Assembly (NCBI RefSeq): GCF_018613605.1 | Contig: NZ_JAGGPU010000006.1 | Location: 664,411-728,410, forward strand | Length of the DNA stretch: 64,000 nucleotides | Direction of reading: 5' to 3' | DNA from: Pedobacter sp. ISL-64 | GTDB lineage: Bacteria > Bacteroidota > Bacteroidia > Sphingobacteriales > Sphingobacteriaceae | Shown: one piece after another, positions 44,154-53,607 of the stretch | Layout of the letters: each line of letters starts with the position of its first letter | Numbering within the stretch: position 1 is the stretch's first letter | The notes under the pieces: generated by a model | Told to the model about the DNA's origin: nothing | The model's input: the letters and a program-made list of their open reading frames with translations, nothing else | Databases searched by the model: none | Made by a program: the position numbers and the translations under genes

Positions 44154-47100
44154 TTAATCAATCGCCACCGGATTCATCTGAATATCCAATTTGGCAAACT
44201 TTAAAACCTCGATGCTCTGAAAGCCGAAATCTTCTACCACTTTACCTAAAATAAGGTAACAGCCCTTTCCTTTAAAAGGATACATGGGTGTGCTATTGGG
44301 GAAATGGGTCGTATCAAAAAAATCGCCGTTGGCATCTAAAAAAGTACCGAACCACATTTTGGTATTTTTAATGGTATGTACCGTTTTTTCGCAAACATAG
44401 CTCCCTACCATTCTTACCGTTTTACCCAAATGTTTGTGCAGATCTACCGCCATAACATCACCACGATAAGGTGTTTTTAAAAAATCGAACATTTTATAAT
44501 TAAGCGGATATCCCAATAACTCTAATTCTGTGTAAGCATTTTCGAGTTCGGAATCGGCCAAGGCGGGGAGCTGATAGGTTTTGTAACTCAGCTTAAAAAG
44601 CTCGGCATGATTTACTTTTTTTTGTTTAAACCCAAGGTAGTTATGCACATCCCAAAGCAGGGTTTTCCGATCTTTCCCGGTAAAACGCAAGGCGCCCAAA
44701 CGGATTAAAATAATCCCTTGCTCCAGCGAAATACAGCTCCGTTTTATAAAATCTTCAAGATCGAGATACGGGCCGTTCGCCCTGCGTTCGCGTGGGATGA
44801 TTTTGATATTTTTTTCTTCCAGTCCCTGAATGCCGGTAAACCCTAAATAAGCGTCTTCGCCGTTTATATTCACTACTTCATCGCTACGGTTAACACAGGG
44901 CAAATGCACCCTTGCTCCTGTTTTTTGCAGTTCGTGCACGTAAACCCAGCGACTGTAAAAACCACCATAATTATTCAATACCGCTACCATAAATTCCATG
45001 GGGTAATACGTTTTCAAAAATAAACTCTGGTAACTTTCTACTGCAAAAGAGGCTGAATGTGCTTTTGAAAAACTGTAACCGGCAAAAGAAGAAATCTGTC
45101 GCCAAACTTCGGTAATGAGTTCTTCTGAGTGCCCTTCTTTTCTGGCTGAAACAAAAAACTTATTCACCAGTTCATCGAAAGCCAGTTTAGACCGGTATTT
45201 ACCACTCATCGCTTTGCGCAAAATATCGGCATCGGCCAGATCTAGACCTGCAAAATAATGGCAAACTTTGATTACATCTTCCTGATAAACCATTACCCCA
45301 TAGGTTTCGCTAAGCCGCTCTTTCATCACTTCGCAGAGGTATACTACTTTATCGGGTGCGTGATACCGTTCGATATAGGATTTCATCATGCCTGAACTGG
45401 CCACGCCCGGACGGATAATGGAACTGGCTGCCACGAGCGTAAGATAATTATCGCATTTCAGTTTTTTGAGCAGTTGCCGCATAGCCGGCGATTCGATATA
45501 AAAACACCCGATGGGCTGTCCTTCTTTAAGAATACCGTTCAATTTCTGGTCTTCTTTAAAAGTTTTAAAATCGTGGATGTCGATATCCTTTCCCTTATTT
45601 TTTTTAATGAGCTGCACGGCTTCGCGGATATGCCCGATACCCCGCTGACTTAAAATATCGAATTTCTCATAACCTATAGCTTCGGCTTCGTACATATCCC
45701 ATTGCACGGTTGGAAAACCTTTTGGCGGCATATCCAGGGCTGTATAATAGGTAATCGGTTCTTCGGAAATTAAAATTCCTCCGGCATGAATCGAACGCTG
45801 GTTGGGCATTCCTTTCATGTATTGGTACACGGCCAATAACTTCTGGTAAGTAACATTCAGTAAATTTTCAGGTTCTTTGGTGGGATCTGTAAAACTATCT
45901 ATTTCGCCTTTGGGCAAACCTAAAACTTTACCAATCTCCCGGATAATTGCCCGGTCTTTAAAAGTGCTCATGGTACCCAGAAAAGCAACATGCCATTTGG
46001 GATAGCGTTCAAAGATATAATGTTGTATCACCTCCCTTTCGTCCCAGGAGAAATCGATGTCAAAATCTGGTGGACTCGTCCGTTTTTCGTGCAGGAAACG
46101 TTCGAAATACAGATCAAGATCGATCGGATCTACATCGGTAATGCGCAAACAATAAGCTACAATGCTGTTGGCGCCCGAACCACGGCCAACATGGTAAAAA
46201 CCGCATTCAGTCATGGCATAGCGCACAATATCATAGGTAATAAGGAAATAAGCACAGAAGTTTTTAAGTTCGATGATGCGCAGTTCTTTCTCCAAACGCT
46301 CAATGGCTTCTGTATTATTTTCACCATAACGGTATCTAAGCCCTTCTTCGGCCAACTCCCGAAGCATTTTTTTATCTCCTTCGAAATCTCCAGTATAAAA
46401 AAACTTGTTTTTAGAAGTAGGTGTAGGACCATCCTCAAAATAAACACTTAAATCGCAGCTGTTTATCAGTTTCTGTGTATTTTGAACAATGAAGGGATAC
46501 TGTTCAAATTGCCGGGTTAGCTCTACTTCTGGAATCAGGAACTCATCCGGATCACATTTTTGCTCATCGTTTACTTTACTTAAAAGTGTATTGAGCTCGA
46601 TCGCCCTAAAATACTCGTGCAGGCGGTAGATAATCTTATCGCTAACGGTAACAGGATGCCATACCAACAACTTTTCTTTCTGTTTTAAAAGCGGATGTTT
46701 GTACAAAAGATTGAGCTGTTTGGCACGGATGCCTACAAATTCATTTGCTTTTAGTAATGGGTTAAAAGATTTTTGAAAGGGATAAATGATATACACATTT
46801 TCCATTTCGGGTGGAACATTGGGTAACGGAATGTGGTTGATGTTGTGGTGGCTTAAAAATTCATTCAGTTCACGCATGCCCTCTTTATTCTTCGCAATGC
46901 CCACATACAACAACCTGTTATCGATCCGGAATTCGATTCCAGCTACCGGTTTAATCTGATATGGAATATTGCCTTTGTGTATTTCGTCGGCTTCTTTGGC
47001 AATGCCTTGTTTATAACACTCGCGAATAAACTCTACCGCACCAGTTGAATTATTGATATCAGTAAGTACCATTTGGTGAATGCCCAAACTCCGGGCAGTA

Positions 47101-47168
47101 GCAATTAACTGGTCAATGCGCTGCGTACCATACTTTAGGCTATAAGAAGAATGGACATTTAAAAACAT
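44154..47168 (-). CDS. DNA polymerase III alpha-type subunit, error-prone DnaE class
   Basis: 1004 residues, shorter than replicative DnaE (~1150-1400) and close to error-prone DnaE2. An N-terminal PHP domain (MFLNVHSSYSLKYGTQRIDQ) is followed by the palm with PDFDIDFSWDEREVIQHYIF carrying the catalytic aspartates, GRGSGANSIVAYCLRITDVD, RSIHAGGILISEEP and FSKAHSASFAVESYQSLFLK. C-terminal HhH and OB parts follow (LGKTVRMVGSYVCEKTVHTI). Role: translesion synthesis with the Y-family polymerase encoded upstream (2-base gap). It is likely damage-induced. No ImuA-like gene is seen beside it. Confidence 0.85.
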   Translation of the reverse strand: MFLNVHSSYSLKYGTQRIDQLIATARSLGIHQMVLTDINNSTGAVEFIRECYKQGIAKEADEIHKGNIPYQIKPVAGIEFRIDNRLLYVGIAKNKEGMRELNEFLSHHNINHIPLPNVPPEMENVYIIYPFQKSFNPLLKANEFVGIRAKQLNLLYKHPLLKQKEKLLVWHPVTVSDKIIYRLHEYFRAIELNTLLSKVNDEQKCDPDEFLIPEVELTRQFEQYPFIVQNTQKLINSCDLSVYFEDGPTPTSKNKFFYTGDFEGDKKMLRELAEEGLRYRYGENNTEAIERLEKELRIIELKNFCAYFLITYDIVRYAMTECGFYHVGRGSGANSIVAYCLRITDVDPIDLDLYFERFLHEKRTSPPDFDIDFSWDEREVIQHYIFERYPKWHVAFLGTMSTFKDRAIIREIGKVLGLPKGEIDSFTDPTKEPENLLNVTYQKLLAVYQYMKGMPNQRSIHAGGILISEEPITYYTALDMPPKGFPTVQWDMYEAEAIGYEKFDILSQRGIGHIREAVQLIKKNKGKDIDIHDFKTFKEDQKLNGILKEGQPIGCFYIESPAMRQLLKKLKCDNYLTLVAASSIIRPGVASSGMMKSYIERYHAPDKVVYLCEVMKERLSETYGVMVYQEDVIKVCHYFAGLDLADADILRKAMSGKYRSKLAFDELVNKFFVSARKEGHSEELITEVWRQISSFAGYSFSKAHSASFAVESYQSLFLKTYYPMEFMVAVLNNYGGFYSRWVYVHELQKTGARVHLPCVNRSDEVVNINGEDAYLGFTGIQGLEEKNIKIIPRERRANGPYLDLEDFIKRSCISLEQGIILIRLGALRFTGKDRKTLLWDVHNYLGFKQKKVNHAELFKLSYKTYQLPALADSELENAYTELELLGYPLNYKMFDFLKTPYRGDVMAVDLHKHLGKTVRMVGSYVCEKTVHTIKNTKMWFGTFLDANGDFFDTTHFPNSTPMYPFKGKGCYLILGKVVEDFGFQSIEVLKFAKLDIQMNPVAID

Positions 47169-47170
47169 TG

Positions 47171-48484
47171 CTAATCATAAGATTTAGTACCTATTGTTCC
47201 TTTTTCACTCATAAAACTTCTAATTTTCGATCGTTTTCTTACTTCCTGCTGTTCATCCTCTGTTTGGTTTTCGATCAATATTTTCTTTTTGCGGGGATTG
47301 TACTTGATTATTTTCCCCGTTTCATCGCGGGGTGGCTGGGTAACAATACAGGCTTTTACCACTGCTTCGGCACCATAGTGGTTACGTACTTTATCCATGG
47401 CCTGGTAAAGACTATATTCTTCTTCGGCAATATTATATAAGCCAATCTGCTCGTAACCGCTCACCAGATGCGAAAGCTTTACGCCTACCAACCGTAACAG
47501 CATCCGTTTTGCATACACCTTTTCGAACAGGCTATGTGCTTTACTGATTAAAAAAGAATCGAGCGAGGTATACGGAATACGCTCTTGCTGGGTAACAGTT
47601 TCGAAATTGGTATAACGCACAGTTACGGTAATGCAGGCGGTTAATTTTTTCTGGTTACGCAGCTGAAAGGTTAAGCCGGTAACCATTCCGGTTATAACGG
47701 CCTTTAGTTTGGCCATATCCATGGTATCGCTTTCGAAGGTAGCCTGTGTACCAATAGATTTCCTTTCGCGGTAAGGCACCACGGGAGAAAGATCGACCCC
47801 ATTTGCTTTTTGCCATAAACTTAAGCCATGCTGCCCCAGTATTTTAAACATGAGCTGTTGTGGGATCTGGGTAAGCGTAAGGATTTCGCGGACACCCATT
47901 TCGCTTAATTTTTTATAGGTAGCATGGCCAATACCCGGAATTTTGTGGATAGCCAAAGGATCGAGAAAGGGCCGCAATTCAGGAAAAGTAACCTGCCGTT
48001 CGCCATCAGGCTTAGATTCGCTCGTGGCAATTTTGGCTACGGTTTTATTGATCGACAGGCCAAAGGAAATCGGTAAGCCCATTTCTTTGATAATGTTTTG
48101 TCTGAGCTCTGACGCGAATTTCATGCAACCAAAAAAGCGGTCCATGCCCGTCATATCGATATAATGCTCGTCAATACTGGCTTTCTCAAAAAGGGGAACT
48201 TTATCAGCAATAATTTCGGTAATATCGTGTGAAGCTTTGGAATATTCTTCCATATCGCCTTTTAAAAATATAGCCTGGGGGCAGAGCAATTTTGCCGTTC
48301 TGCCGGGCATTGCAGAATGTATGCCGTACTGGCGTGCTTCGTAGCTGCAAGAGGCTACCACCCCCCTATCGCCGCCGCCGCCGATAATTACGGGTTTACC
48401 CAATAACTTGGGGTTTTTTCTGATTTCTACCGATACAAAAAATGCATCCTGATCCATATGAATAATCTGCCTTTCTTTATCCAT
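47171..48484 (-). CDS. dinB: Y-family DNA polymerase IV
   Basis: 437 residues. MDQDAFFVSVEIRKNPKLLG and KASIDEHYIDMTGMDRFFG carry the catalytic acidic residues of the palm; GLSINKTVAKIATSESKPDG is the finger/palm signature; KIPGIGHATYKKLSEMGV is the HhH; RKSIGTQATFESD begins the little-finger domain. Unlike ImuB, the catalytic residues are kept, so it should be active. The basic C-terminus (YNPRKKKILIENQTEDEQQE) may bind the sliding clamp. It is the first gene of a tight operon with dnaE and the LigT gene. Confidence 0.9.
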   Translation of the reverse strand: MDKERQIIHMDQDAFFVSVEIRKNPKLLGKPVIIGGGGDRGVVASCSYEARQYGIHSAMPGRTAKLLCPQAIFLKGDMEEYSKASHDITEIIADKVPLFEKASIDEHYIDMTGMDRFFGCMKFASELRQNIIKEMGLPISFGLSINKTVAKIATSESKPDGERQVTFPELRPFLDPLAIHKIPGIGHATYKKLSEMGVREILTLTQIPQQLMFKILGQHGLSLWQKANGVDLSPVVPYRERKSIGTQATFESDTMDMAKLKAVITGMVTGLTFQLRNQKKLTACITVTVRYTNFETVTQQERIPYTSLDSFLISKAHSLFEKVYAKRMLLRLVGVKLSHLVSGYEQIGLYNIAEEEYSLYQAMDKVRNHYGAEAVVKACIVTQPPRDETGKIIKYNPRKKKILIENQTEDEQQEVRKRSKIRSFMSEKGTIGTKSYD

Positions 48485-48510
48485 TCTCGTATTATAAGGA
48501 TGATTGAGAT

Positions 48511-48529
48511 CAAAAATACTAATATTTTT
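48511..48529 (-). promoter_or_regulatory. -7 box overlapped by a palindrome before dinB
   Basis: On the minus strand TATTTTTG (48511-48518) fits TAnnTTTG and is 27 bases before the dinB start. It is overlapped by AAAAATACTAATATTTTT (48512-48529), a 9-bp-arm palindrome with one mismatch. Such an overlap suggests repressor control, possibly by a LexA-like protein. Confidence 0.4.
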
Positions 48530-49013
48530 AGTTTTAAAGAAAATTTAGCAGGATTAATTTCAAACAAAATACTAATAAATTTAGCTTTCATATACTGCAC
48601 TTTATTATGCTGAGTTTGCTCGAAGGATTTGCTACGGAAAAGCATGGAATTAGGCTCCCAATTCCTTAGGTTGATCCATAGGAACTTATTTGATAGGAAT
48701 GACGCAGCCGATTGATGGTTGGTGAGGACACCAACCATAGGGCGAGTTGCATGTACCGTAACAGAGACATTTTTAACCATATAAGGCATTGAAGAAAATA
48801 TAAGCTCATATGGCCATATATTTATATGGCAAAGAAGGTCTTCGACTACGCTCAGACTGACAAACTGATTGGCAGCTATGGGATATTAGTACAAGTGTCA
48901 GTGGAAATAATCCGCAGATCACCGGCCATGAAACAAAAATGCCCCCGATTTTCATCAGAATATTAAAACTTTGACTGTTTTTAAATGTTGAGATAGTAAT
49001 AAACATTTATCTT

Positions 49014-49199
49014 ATGAAAGCTAAAGACAATAAAAACGCAGTGGAAAAAGAGCGTAAAAATAAAGGAAGCTCAAAGGGAAAGGCCTCCTTCGATCAAAAC
49101 GGAAAGGGTTCTTCAGATAAATTTGGTCAGGCTGGCTCCACACCTAACGAATCAGGAGAGAGTGGGCTCGGTACTGTCGATAAAAACAAAAAGACTTAG
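49014..49199 (+). CDS. Small hydrophilic low-complexity protein
   Basis: 61 residues rich in K, G, S, N and E: MKAKDNKNAVEKERKNKGSS, then FDQNGKGSSDKFGQAGSTPN. No hydrophobic core, so probably disordered. Resembles small stress- or desiccation-type hydrophilic proteins of Bacteroidota, but no family is assigned. The 529-base gap upstream (48485-49013) has no other gene. Function unknown. Confidence 0.5.
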   Translation: MKAKDNKNAVEKERKNKGSSKGKASFDQNGKGSSDKFGQAGSTPNESGESGLGTVDKNKKT

Positions 49200-49227
49200 A
49201 AAAGATAAAAAGAGTAAAATACTCTTT

Positions 49228-49875
49228 TTATCTTTCATAGATACTCATCTTTTCAGCAAGTTCTATAATGCTTTTTATTTTCAGCTTTTGAAAAAGTCTC
49301 AACTTATAAGTACTTACTGTACCCATCTGAAGATTTAGCTGATTAGAAATTTCTAATACCCCAATCCCCTTTGTTAGTAATTCTGCTACTTCTAATTCTC
49401 TACCCGAAAGTTTGGTAAAAGGATTGTCGGCGTCGTTACCTAATATGCTGTTGAACATGTTTTCCTTAACATTTCTACTCGAATAGCGACTGCCTGCTAA
49501 AATCGTAGTAATAGCGGTTACAATTTCTGATTCTTCTGCATTTTTGGTTAAGTAACCCGATGCACCCGATTTTAAATACGGAACAGCATAAATATTCTCA
49601 TTCAAAGATGAAAATACCAAGATTTTTGCGTTTGGCTGAACCAATTTAATCTGATCGATTACCTTGAGGTTGTTACCTCCTGGCAAGTTTACATCAATGA
49701 TGATTAAACTCGGCGATTTTTCTGTTTCAACAAGCGCCTGCTCTAGGGTAGATGCATGAATGATTTCGACACCAGGCCAAAAGTCTGATATTAAACCTTT
49801 TAATCCACGGCGGATGATCTCATGATCATCAGCGATGAGCACAGTAAAAGTACTTACGGCATTTTTTGTTTTCAT
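49228..49875 (-). CDS. NarL/LuxR-family response regulator
   Basis: 215 residues from MKTKNAV; an in-frame ATG seven codons upstream is also possible. Receiver domain: TVLIADDHEIIRRGLKGLIS (acidic pocket), SLIIIDVNLPGG (phospho-accepting Asp), VFSS and SGASGYLTKNA (Lys). C-terminal LuxR HTH: LSGRELEVAELLTKGIGVLE then ISNQLNLQMGTVSTYKLRLF. It should act as a phosphorylation-controlled transcription factor. No sensor kinase gene is next to it, so it is an orphan regulator in this window. Confidence 0.9.
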   Translation of the reverse strand: MKTKNAVSTFTVLIADDHEIIRRGLKGLISDFWPGVEIIHASTLEQALVETEKSPSLIIIDVNLPGGNNLKVIDQIKLVQPNAKILVFSSLNENIYAVPYLKSGASGYLTKNAEESEIVTAITTILAGSRYSSRNVKENMFNSILGNDADNPFTKLSGRELEVAELLTKGIGVLEISNQLNLQMGTVSTYKLRLFQKLKIKSIIELAEKMSIYER

Positions 49876-49896
49876 TATTTTAAGAATATTGTGCAA

Positions 49897-50485
49897 GTTA
49901 ATAAAAAGTTATTTTTTTGTACGCAATTGTAGTTAATTTTTCGTTTAAATGTGTAAATATTATAATACACAACTTTAAAGTTTTGTTTAAAACATCTTAA
50001 GGTTCCCAATCTCACATTTTGCTTAATGAACAAATACGACTCGAAAATCTCATTTGTAGCGCTGCTATATGCCTGTAGCGGACCGAGTGAGAAATCGCAA
50101 CCATAGCCGGCCCCGAGTTTATCAGATGGAAAAACCTCTATTGCTGCTACGTCCGAGTTGCTAGGTGTAAGATGATGCTACAAATAGCTTTTATCATACA
50201 GCTTTACTCCTGTGCGGCACGAACCGCCTACCCAGATAAAATTTTTGATCATCAAAATGCATTCAGATCCAAACTTGTGGGGCCTCCGCGGTGATCTTTT
50301 AACAGGAATGAAGGTTTAACCTGAAAATCTTCCAAAAGCGGAAACAAGGCCGGCGATAAGGTAATAATGCGGTTTTAGCTGTATAAAGTTATTTGCTCAA
50401 CGGTACTATTTCCTTTTCACTAAAGGACTTAAGACTTGTTAAAATGTCAAATCCATTACTTTAAAAACAAGAAAATAATATAGAA
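49897..50485. other. Gene-free region
   Basis: About 590 bases without a convincing gene. A stretch near 50070-50120 (CTGTAGCGGACCGAGTGAGA) may be a degenerate member of the extragenic hairpin family. Confidence 0.4.
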
Positions 50486-51100
50486 TTAAATTTTAGCCCT
50501 AATTCTACTCAATGTTTCGAGCCTGATGGCTAAAAAAGAAGCAATGTATTTTAAAGAAACCCGGTTAATTAAATCAGGGAATGAGAGCAAAAACCGTTTG
50601 TATCTTTTTTCGGCTGACGAAATCCGGCACAGGTAAGCACGTTCCTCTGCCGAACGGTAATATAATTCCATCATCTTTCTGCCAACAATATTGGCTTCGG
50701 AAAAATTTTCGTAAAGATATTCTGACAATGCATGTGGGATAGCGACTAAATCTACATCTTCCAATGCCTGTAAATACTCCTCCGAATCGCCATCTATCCA
50801 CAAATTACGTATGGTACCTACAATTTCATTCTCTTTGGCAATCCATGTGGTAATCTCGTTATCCCCATCCTTAATAAAACCCCTAACTACGCCTTTAATA
50901 ATTAAAAAAAGGAATTTGTTACGGTCTACAGGGGAAACAAGGTATTTATTTTTTTTGTAGCTGATCGGAAAGGTATGCTGGTTAATCCGCTTTTCTATTT
51001 CATCATTAAGCGGATGGAATTTCTTAAAAATTGAGACTAGAGGAGAAAAATTATTATATTTCTTCCACCTATCTTCATCAGATAAATTAACTGCGATCAT
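50486..51100 (-). CDS. Crp/Fnr-type regulator (cyclic-nucleotide-binding fold)
   Basis: 204 residues from MIAVNLSDEDRW; a longer frame to 51217 exists, but the added N-terminus looks non-coding. The cNMP-binding-like beta roll includes KYLVSPVDRNKFLFLIIKGV, VRGFIKDGDNEITTWIAKEN and ALEDVDLVAIPHALSEYLYE. The C-terminus RVSLKYIASFLAIRLETLSR is the DNA-recognition helix region seen in Bacteroidota Crp-like proteins. The consensus cAMP-binding Arg is not evident. Single gene, lying 120 bases after the gene upstream. Confidence 0.8.
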   Translation of the reverse strand: MIAVNLSDEDRWKKYNNFSPLVSIFKKFHPLNDEIEKRINQHTFPISYKKNKYLVSPVDRNKFLFLIIKGVVRGFIKDGDNEITTWIAKENEIVGTIRNLWIDGDSEEYLQALEDVDLVAIPHALSEYLYENFSEANIVGRKMMELYYRSAEERAYLCRISSAEKRYKRFLLSFPDLINRVSLKYIASFLAIRLETLSRIRAKI

Positions 51101-51220
51101 AGCGAAACATTGGGATAGACATAATCCTGCTAACCGCAGCAGGATCACTACGTAAGTATAAGTATAGGAAGATTGAATTGAAAAAAGAACTTTTTTTTGA
51201 CTTTTCTCAATTCTCAAACT

Positions 51221-52072
51221 TTAAAGCAATTTTTCTACACCTAGTCCAAATAATGCAAAATCATACTTCACCGGATCTGAGGGATCGAACTGCTTCAAAT
51301 TGTCGGTTAATTCAATTGCAGTTAACCAATCGGTCTGCTTTCTATTAATCAGTCCAAGCGAGCGTCCTACCCGATCAACATGCACATCACAGGGACAGAT
51401 TAGATCTTTTGGCTGAAGTATATTCCAGATGCCAAAATCAACACCTTTTTGATCTATCCTAACCATCCACCGCAAAAACATATTTAAACGTTTACAGGTA
51501 GATTTTTGCTTTGGCGAGGAGATATGTTTCTTCGTGCGGTGAGGAAAATCTTCTAAGGAGAAAAAATACTGCCTGAAATGGTTCAATGCCTGCTCTATCG
51601 AGAAGTTAAGCTCAGCAGCACAGCACACTTCCGAGGCATATGTTATCTCAGGTTTTATAGATGAAACTTCTAAATAATCAGTCCGAAAAACATCTTGCCT
51701 AGGTACAAACGCCTGCTCTAAACTATCGAAGTTTTGATAATGCTGCTTAAAAAACGAAATAAAATAAAGTAAGTCGGTATCGTTAAACGTGCGGTGTTTA
51801 AAGTTCAGCAGGCGTTTTAAATCGTTATCGGTATGATTGACAACAAAATCATGGGGCGCATTATCCATACGGGCCAGCAGTTCCTTACATTTATTAATAA
51901 TAGTTTTCCGCTGCCCCCAGGCTAAAACCGCAGCAAAAAAACCCGCAATTTCTATATCCTGTTTTTTATCGAAAAGATGCGGAATACAAACTGGATCGTT
52001 TGCTATAAAATTTGGCTGATTGTATTGTTCTACTTTACTATCCAGAAAATTCTTTAACTCAAGAAATTGCAT
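51221..52072 (-). CDS. TIGR02757-family protein
   Basis: 283 residues. The pattern VEQYNQPNFIANDPVCIPHL, IAGFFAAVLAWGQRKTIINK, RLNMFLRWMVRIDQKGVDFG and CPCDVHVDRVGRSLGLINRK fits this Bacteroidota-wide family (TIGR02757, DUF2400). It contains a helix-rich fold related to HhH DNA glycosylases, but function is not established; the cysteines in CPCDVHVDR are the most distinctive residues. Single gene on the minus strand. Confidence 0.8.
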   Translation of the reverse strand: MQFLELKNFLDSKVEQYNQPNFIANDPVCIPHLFDKKQDIEIAGFFAAVLAWGQRKTIINKCKELLARMDNAPHDFVVNHTDNDLKRLLNFKHRTFNDTDLLYFISFFKQHYQNFDSLEQAFVPRQDVFRTDYLEVSSIKPEITYASEVCCAAELNFSIEQALNHFRQYFFSLEDFPHRTKKHISSPKQKSTCKRLNMFLRWMVRIDQKGVDFGIWNILQPKDLICPCDVHVDRVGRSLGLINRKQTDWLTAIELTDNLKQFDPSDPVKYDFALFGLGVEKLL

Positions 52073-52276
52073 CGTTAGCTTTTTTTAAGACGTAAATAGC
52101 AGCACAATTGTTGCCTTTTAAACCGGATTGAAACGGTATCCTTTTTTGTTTTCACTAATTTAATAAAGCAGATACCTAAGCAAAAAAGATTTAGTGCAAA
52201 GCCGGGCTTCCATTAATTTTAGAATAGGATTTGCTTTACAAAAAACGGGCAAATATTTTATCTGCCCGCTCGAATA

Positions 52277-53416
52277 TTATGCTAATGCATTTGCTAGATC
52301 CTCTAAAAGATCGTCGATATCCTCTACCCCAACGCTTAAACGGAGTAAGTTATCGGTAACACCTACTTTCTCTCTTTCTTCTTTCGGGATAGAGCCATGT
52401 GTCATCGTTGCTGGATGGTTAATTAGTGATTCTACCCCGCCCAATGATTCAGCCAATGTGAATACTTTAAAATTAGAAGAGATTCTAAAAGTTTCTTCCA
52501 GATCAGCACCTTTTAAGGTAATCGAAATCATACCGCCAAATCCACGCATTTGTTTTTTAGCTACATCATGATTAGGGTGATCTTCAAAACCCGGCCAATA
52601 AATTTTATCAACCTTTGGATGTGTTTTTAGGTAATGTGCAATACGCGCTCCATTTTCGCAATGTGCTTTCATCCGAAGGTGAAGCGTTTTTATACCCCTC
52701 AATACTAAAAAAGCATCTTGCGGACCCGGTGTTGCACCACAGGCATTGTAAATGAACCAAAGGTCTTTATACAATTGTTCATCATTTGTTACCAAAGCAC
52801 CCATTACCACATCAGAGTGGCCACCAATGTATTTGGTTACCGAATGCATCACAATATCAGCGCCCAGATCAATCGGGTTTTGTAAATAAGGTGATGCGAA
52901 TGTATTATCAACGGTAAGGATTAAATTTTTCTCTTTTGTAATTTTTGCCACCCCTTCAATATCGATAATCTGCATGGTTGGGTTGGTAGGTGTTTCAATC
53001 CAAACCAGTTTCGTTTTATCATTGATGTATGGCAACATATTCTCTGGCTTAGAAAGATCCAGAAAATGGAATTTAATCCCATACTTGGCGAATATTTTAG
53101 TGAAGATGCGGTATGAGCCACCGTACAAATCATTTCCGGTAATCACTTCATCGCCAGGCTGCAATAATTTCAATACGGCATCTGTTGCCCCCATTCCACT
53201 CGAAAAAGCCAGACCATATTTGGCATTTTCTAAAGCAGCTAAACAATCTTCCAAAGCTTTACGTGTTGGGTTTGTTCCTCTCGAATACTCGTAGCCTTTA
53301 TTGTCTCCAGGAGATTTCTGCCAATAGGTAGAGGTTTGATATATCGGTGTCATTACAGCACCTGTGGTTGGATCAGGCTCTTGACCTGCATGTATAGCTT
53401 TAGTTGCGAATTTCAT
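52277..53416 (-). CDS. Cystathionine gamma-synthase/lyase-family PLP enzyme
   Basis: 379 residues from MKFATKAIHAGQEPDPTTGA. TSTYWQKSPGDNKGYEYSRG, NPTRKALEDCLAALENAKYG, SGMGATDAVLKLLQPGDEVI and DNTFASPYLQNPIDLGADIV are family motifs; the PLP lysine is in HSVTKYIGGHSDVVMG. The enzyme handles trans-sulfuration (cystathionine to or from homocysteine/cysteine) in the cytoplasm. The synthase and lyase activities cannot be separated by sequence inspection alone. No riboswitch-like structure was recognised in its leader. Confidence 0.88.
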   Translation of the reverse strand: MKFATKAIHAGQEPDPTTGAVMTPIYQTSTYWQKSPGDNKGYEYSRGTNPTRKALEDCLAALENAKYGLAFSSGMGATDAVLKLLQPGDEVITGNDLYGGSYRIFTKIFAKYGIKFHFLDLSKPENMLPYINDKTKLVWIETPTNPTMQIIDIEGVAKITKEKNLILTVDNTFASPYLQNPIDLGADIVMHSVTKYIGGHSDVVMGALVTNDEQLYKDLWFIYNACGATPGPQDAFLVLRGIKTLHLRMKAHCENGARIAHYLKTHPKVDKIYWPGFEDHPNHDVAKKQMRGFGGMISITLKGADLEETFRISSNFKVFTLAESLGGVESLINHPATMTHGSIPKEEREKVGVTDNLLRLSVGVEDIDDLLEDLANALA

Positions 53417-53607
53417 TTTTAAAGTATCAAGATTGATGATTACCAAGTATCGAGATAAGATTTCAAAACACCTATATCTCCGATACTATTTTACATTAAT
53501 ATTTAAATCGTTCATCAGAAGATTCAATCCTTCTAAAACGGTTTTAAATTTATTTTTAAGGCGATAGCAAGGAGACTCTCGACTCCGAACTCCCGACTCA
53601 AGACTGT

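Noticed and set aside
53417..53607. SAM riboswitch before the trans-sulfuration gene
   Set aside because: No conserved riboswitch core or long paired stems could be built; the far end is low-complexity repeat DNA.
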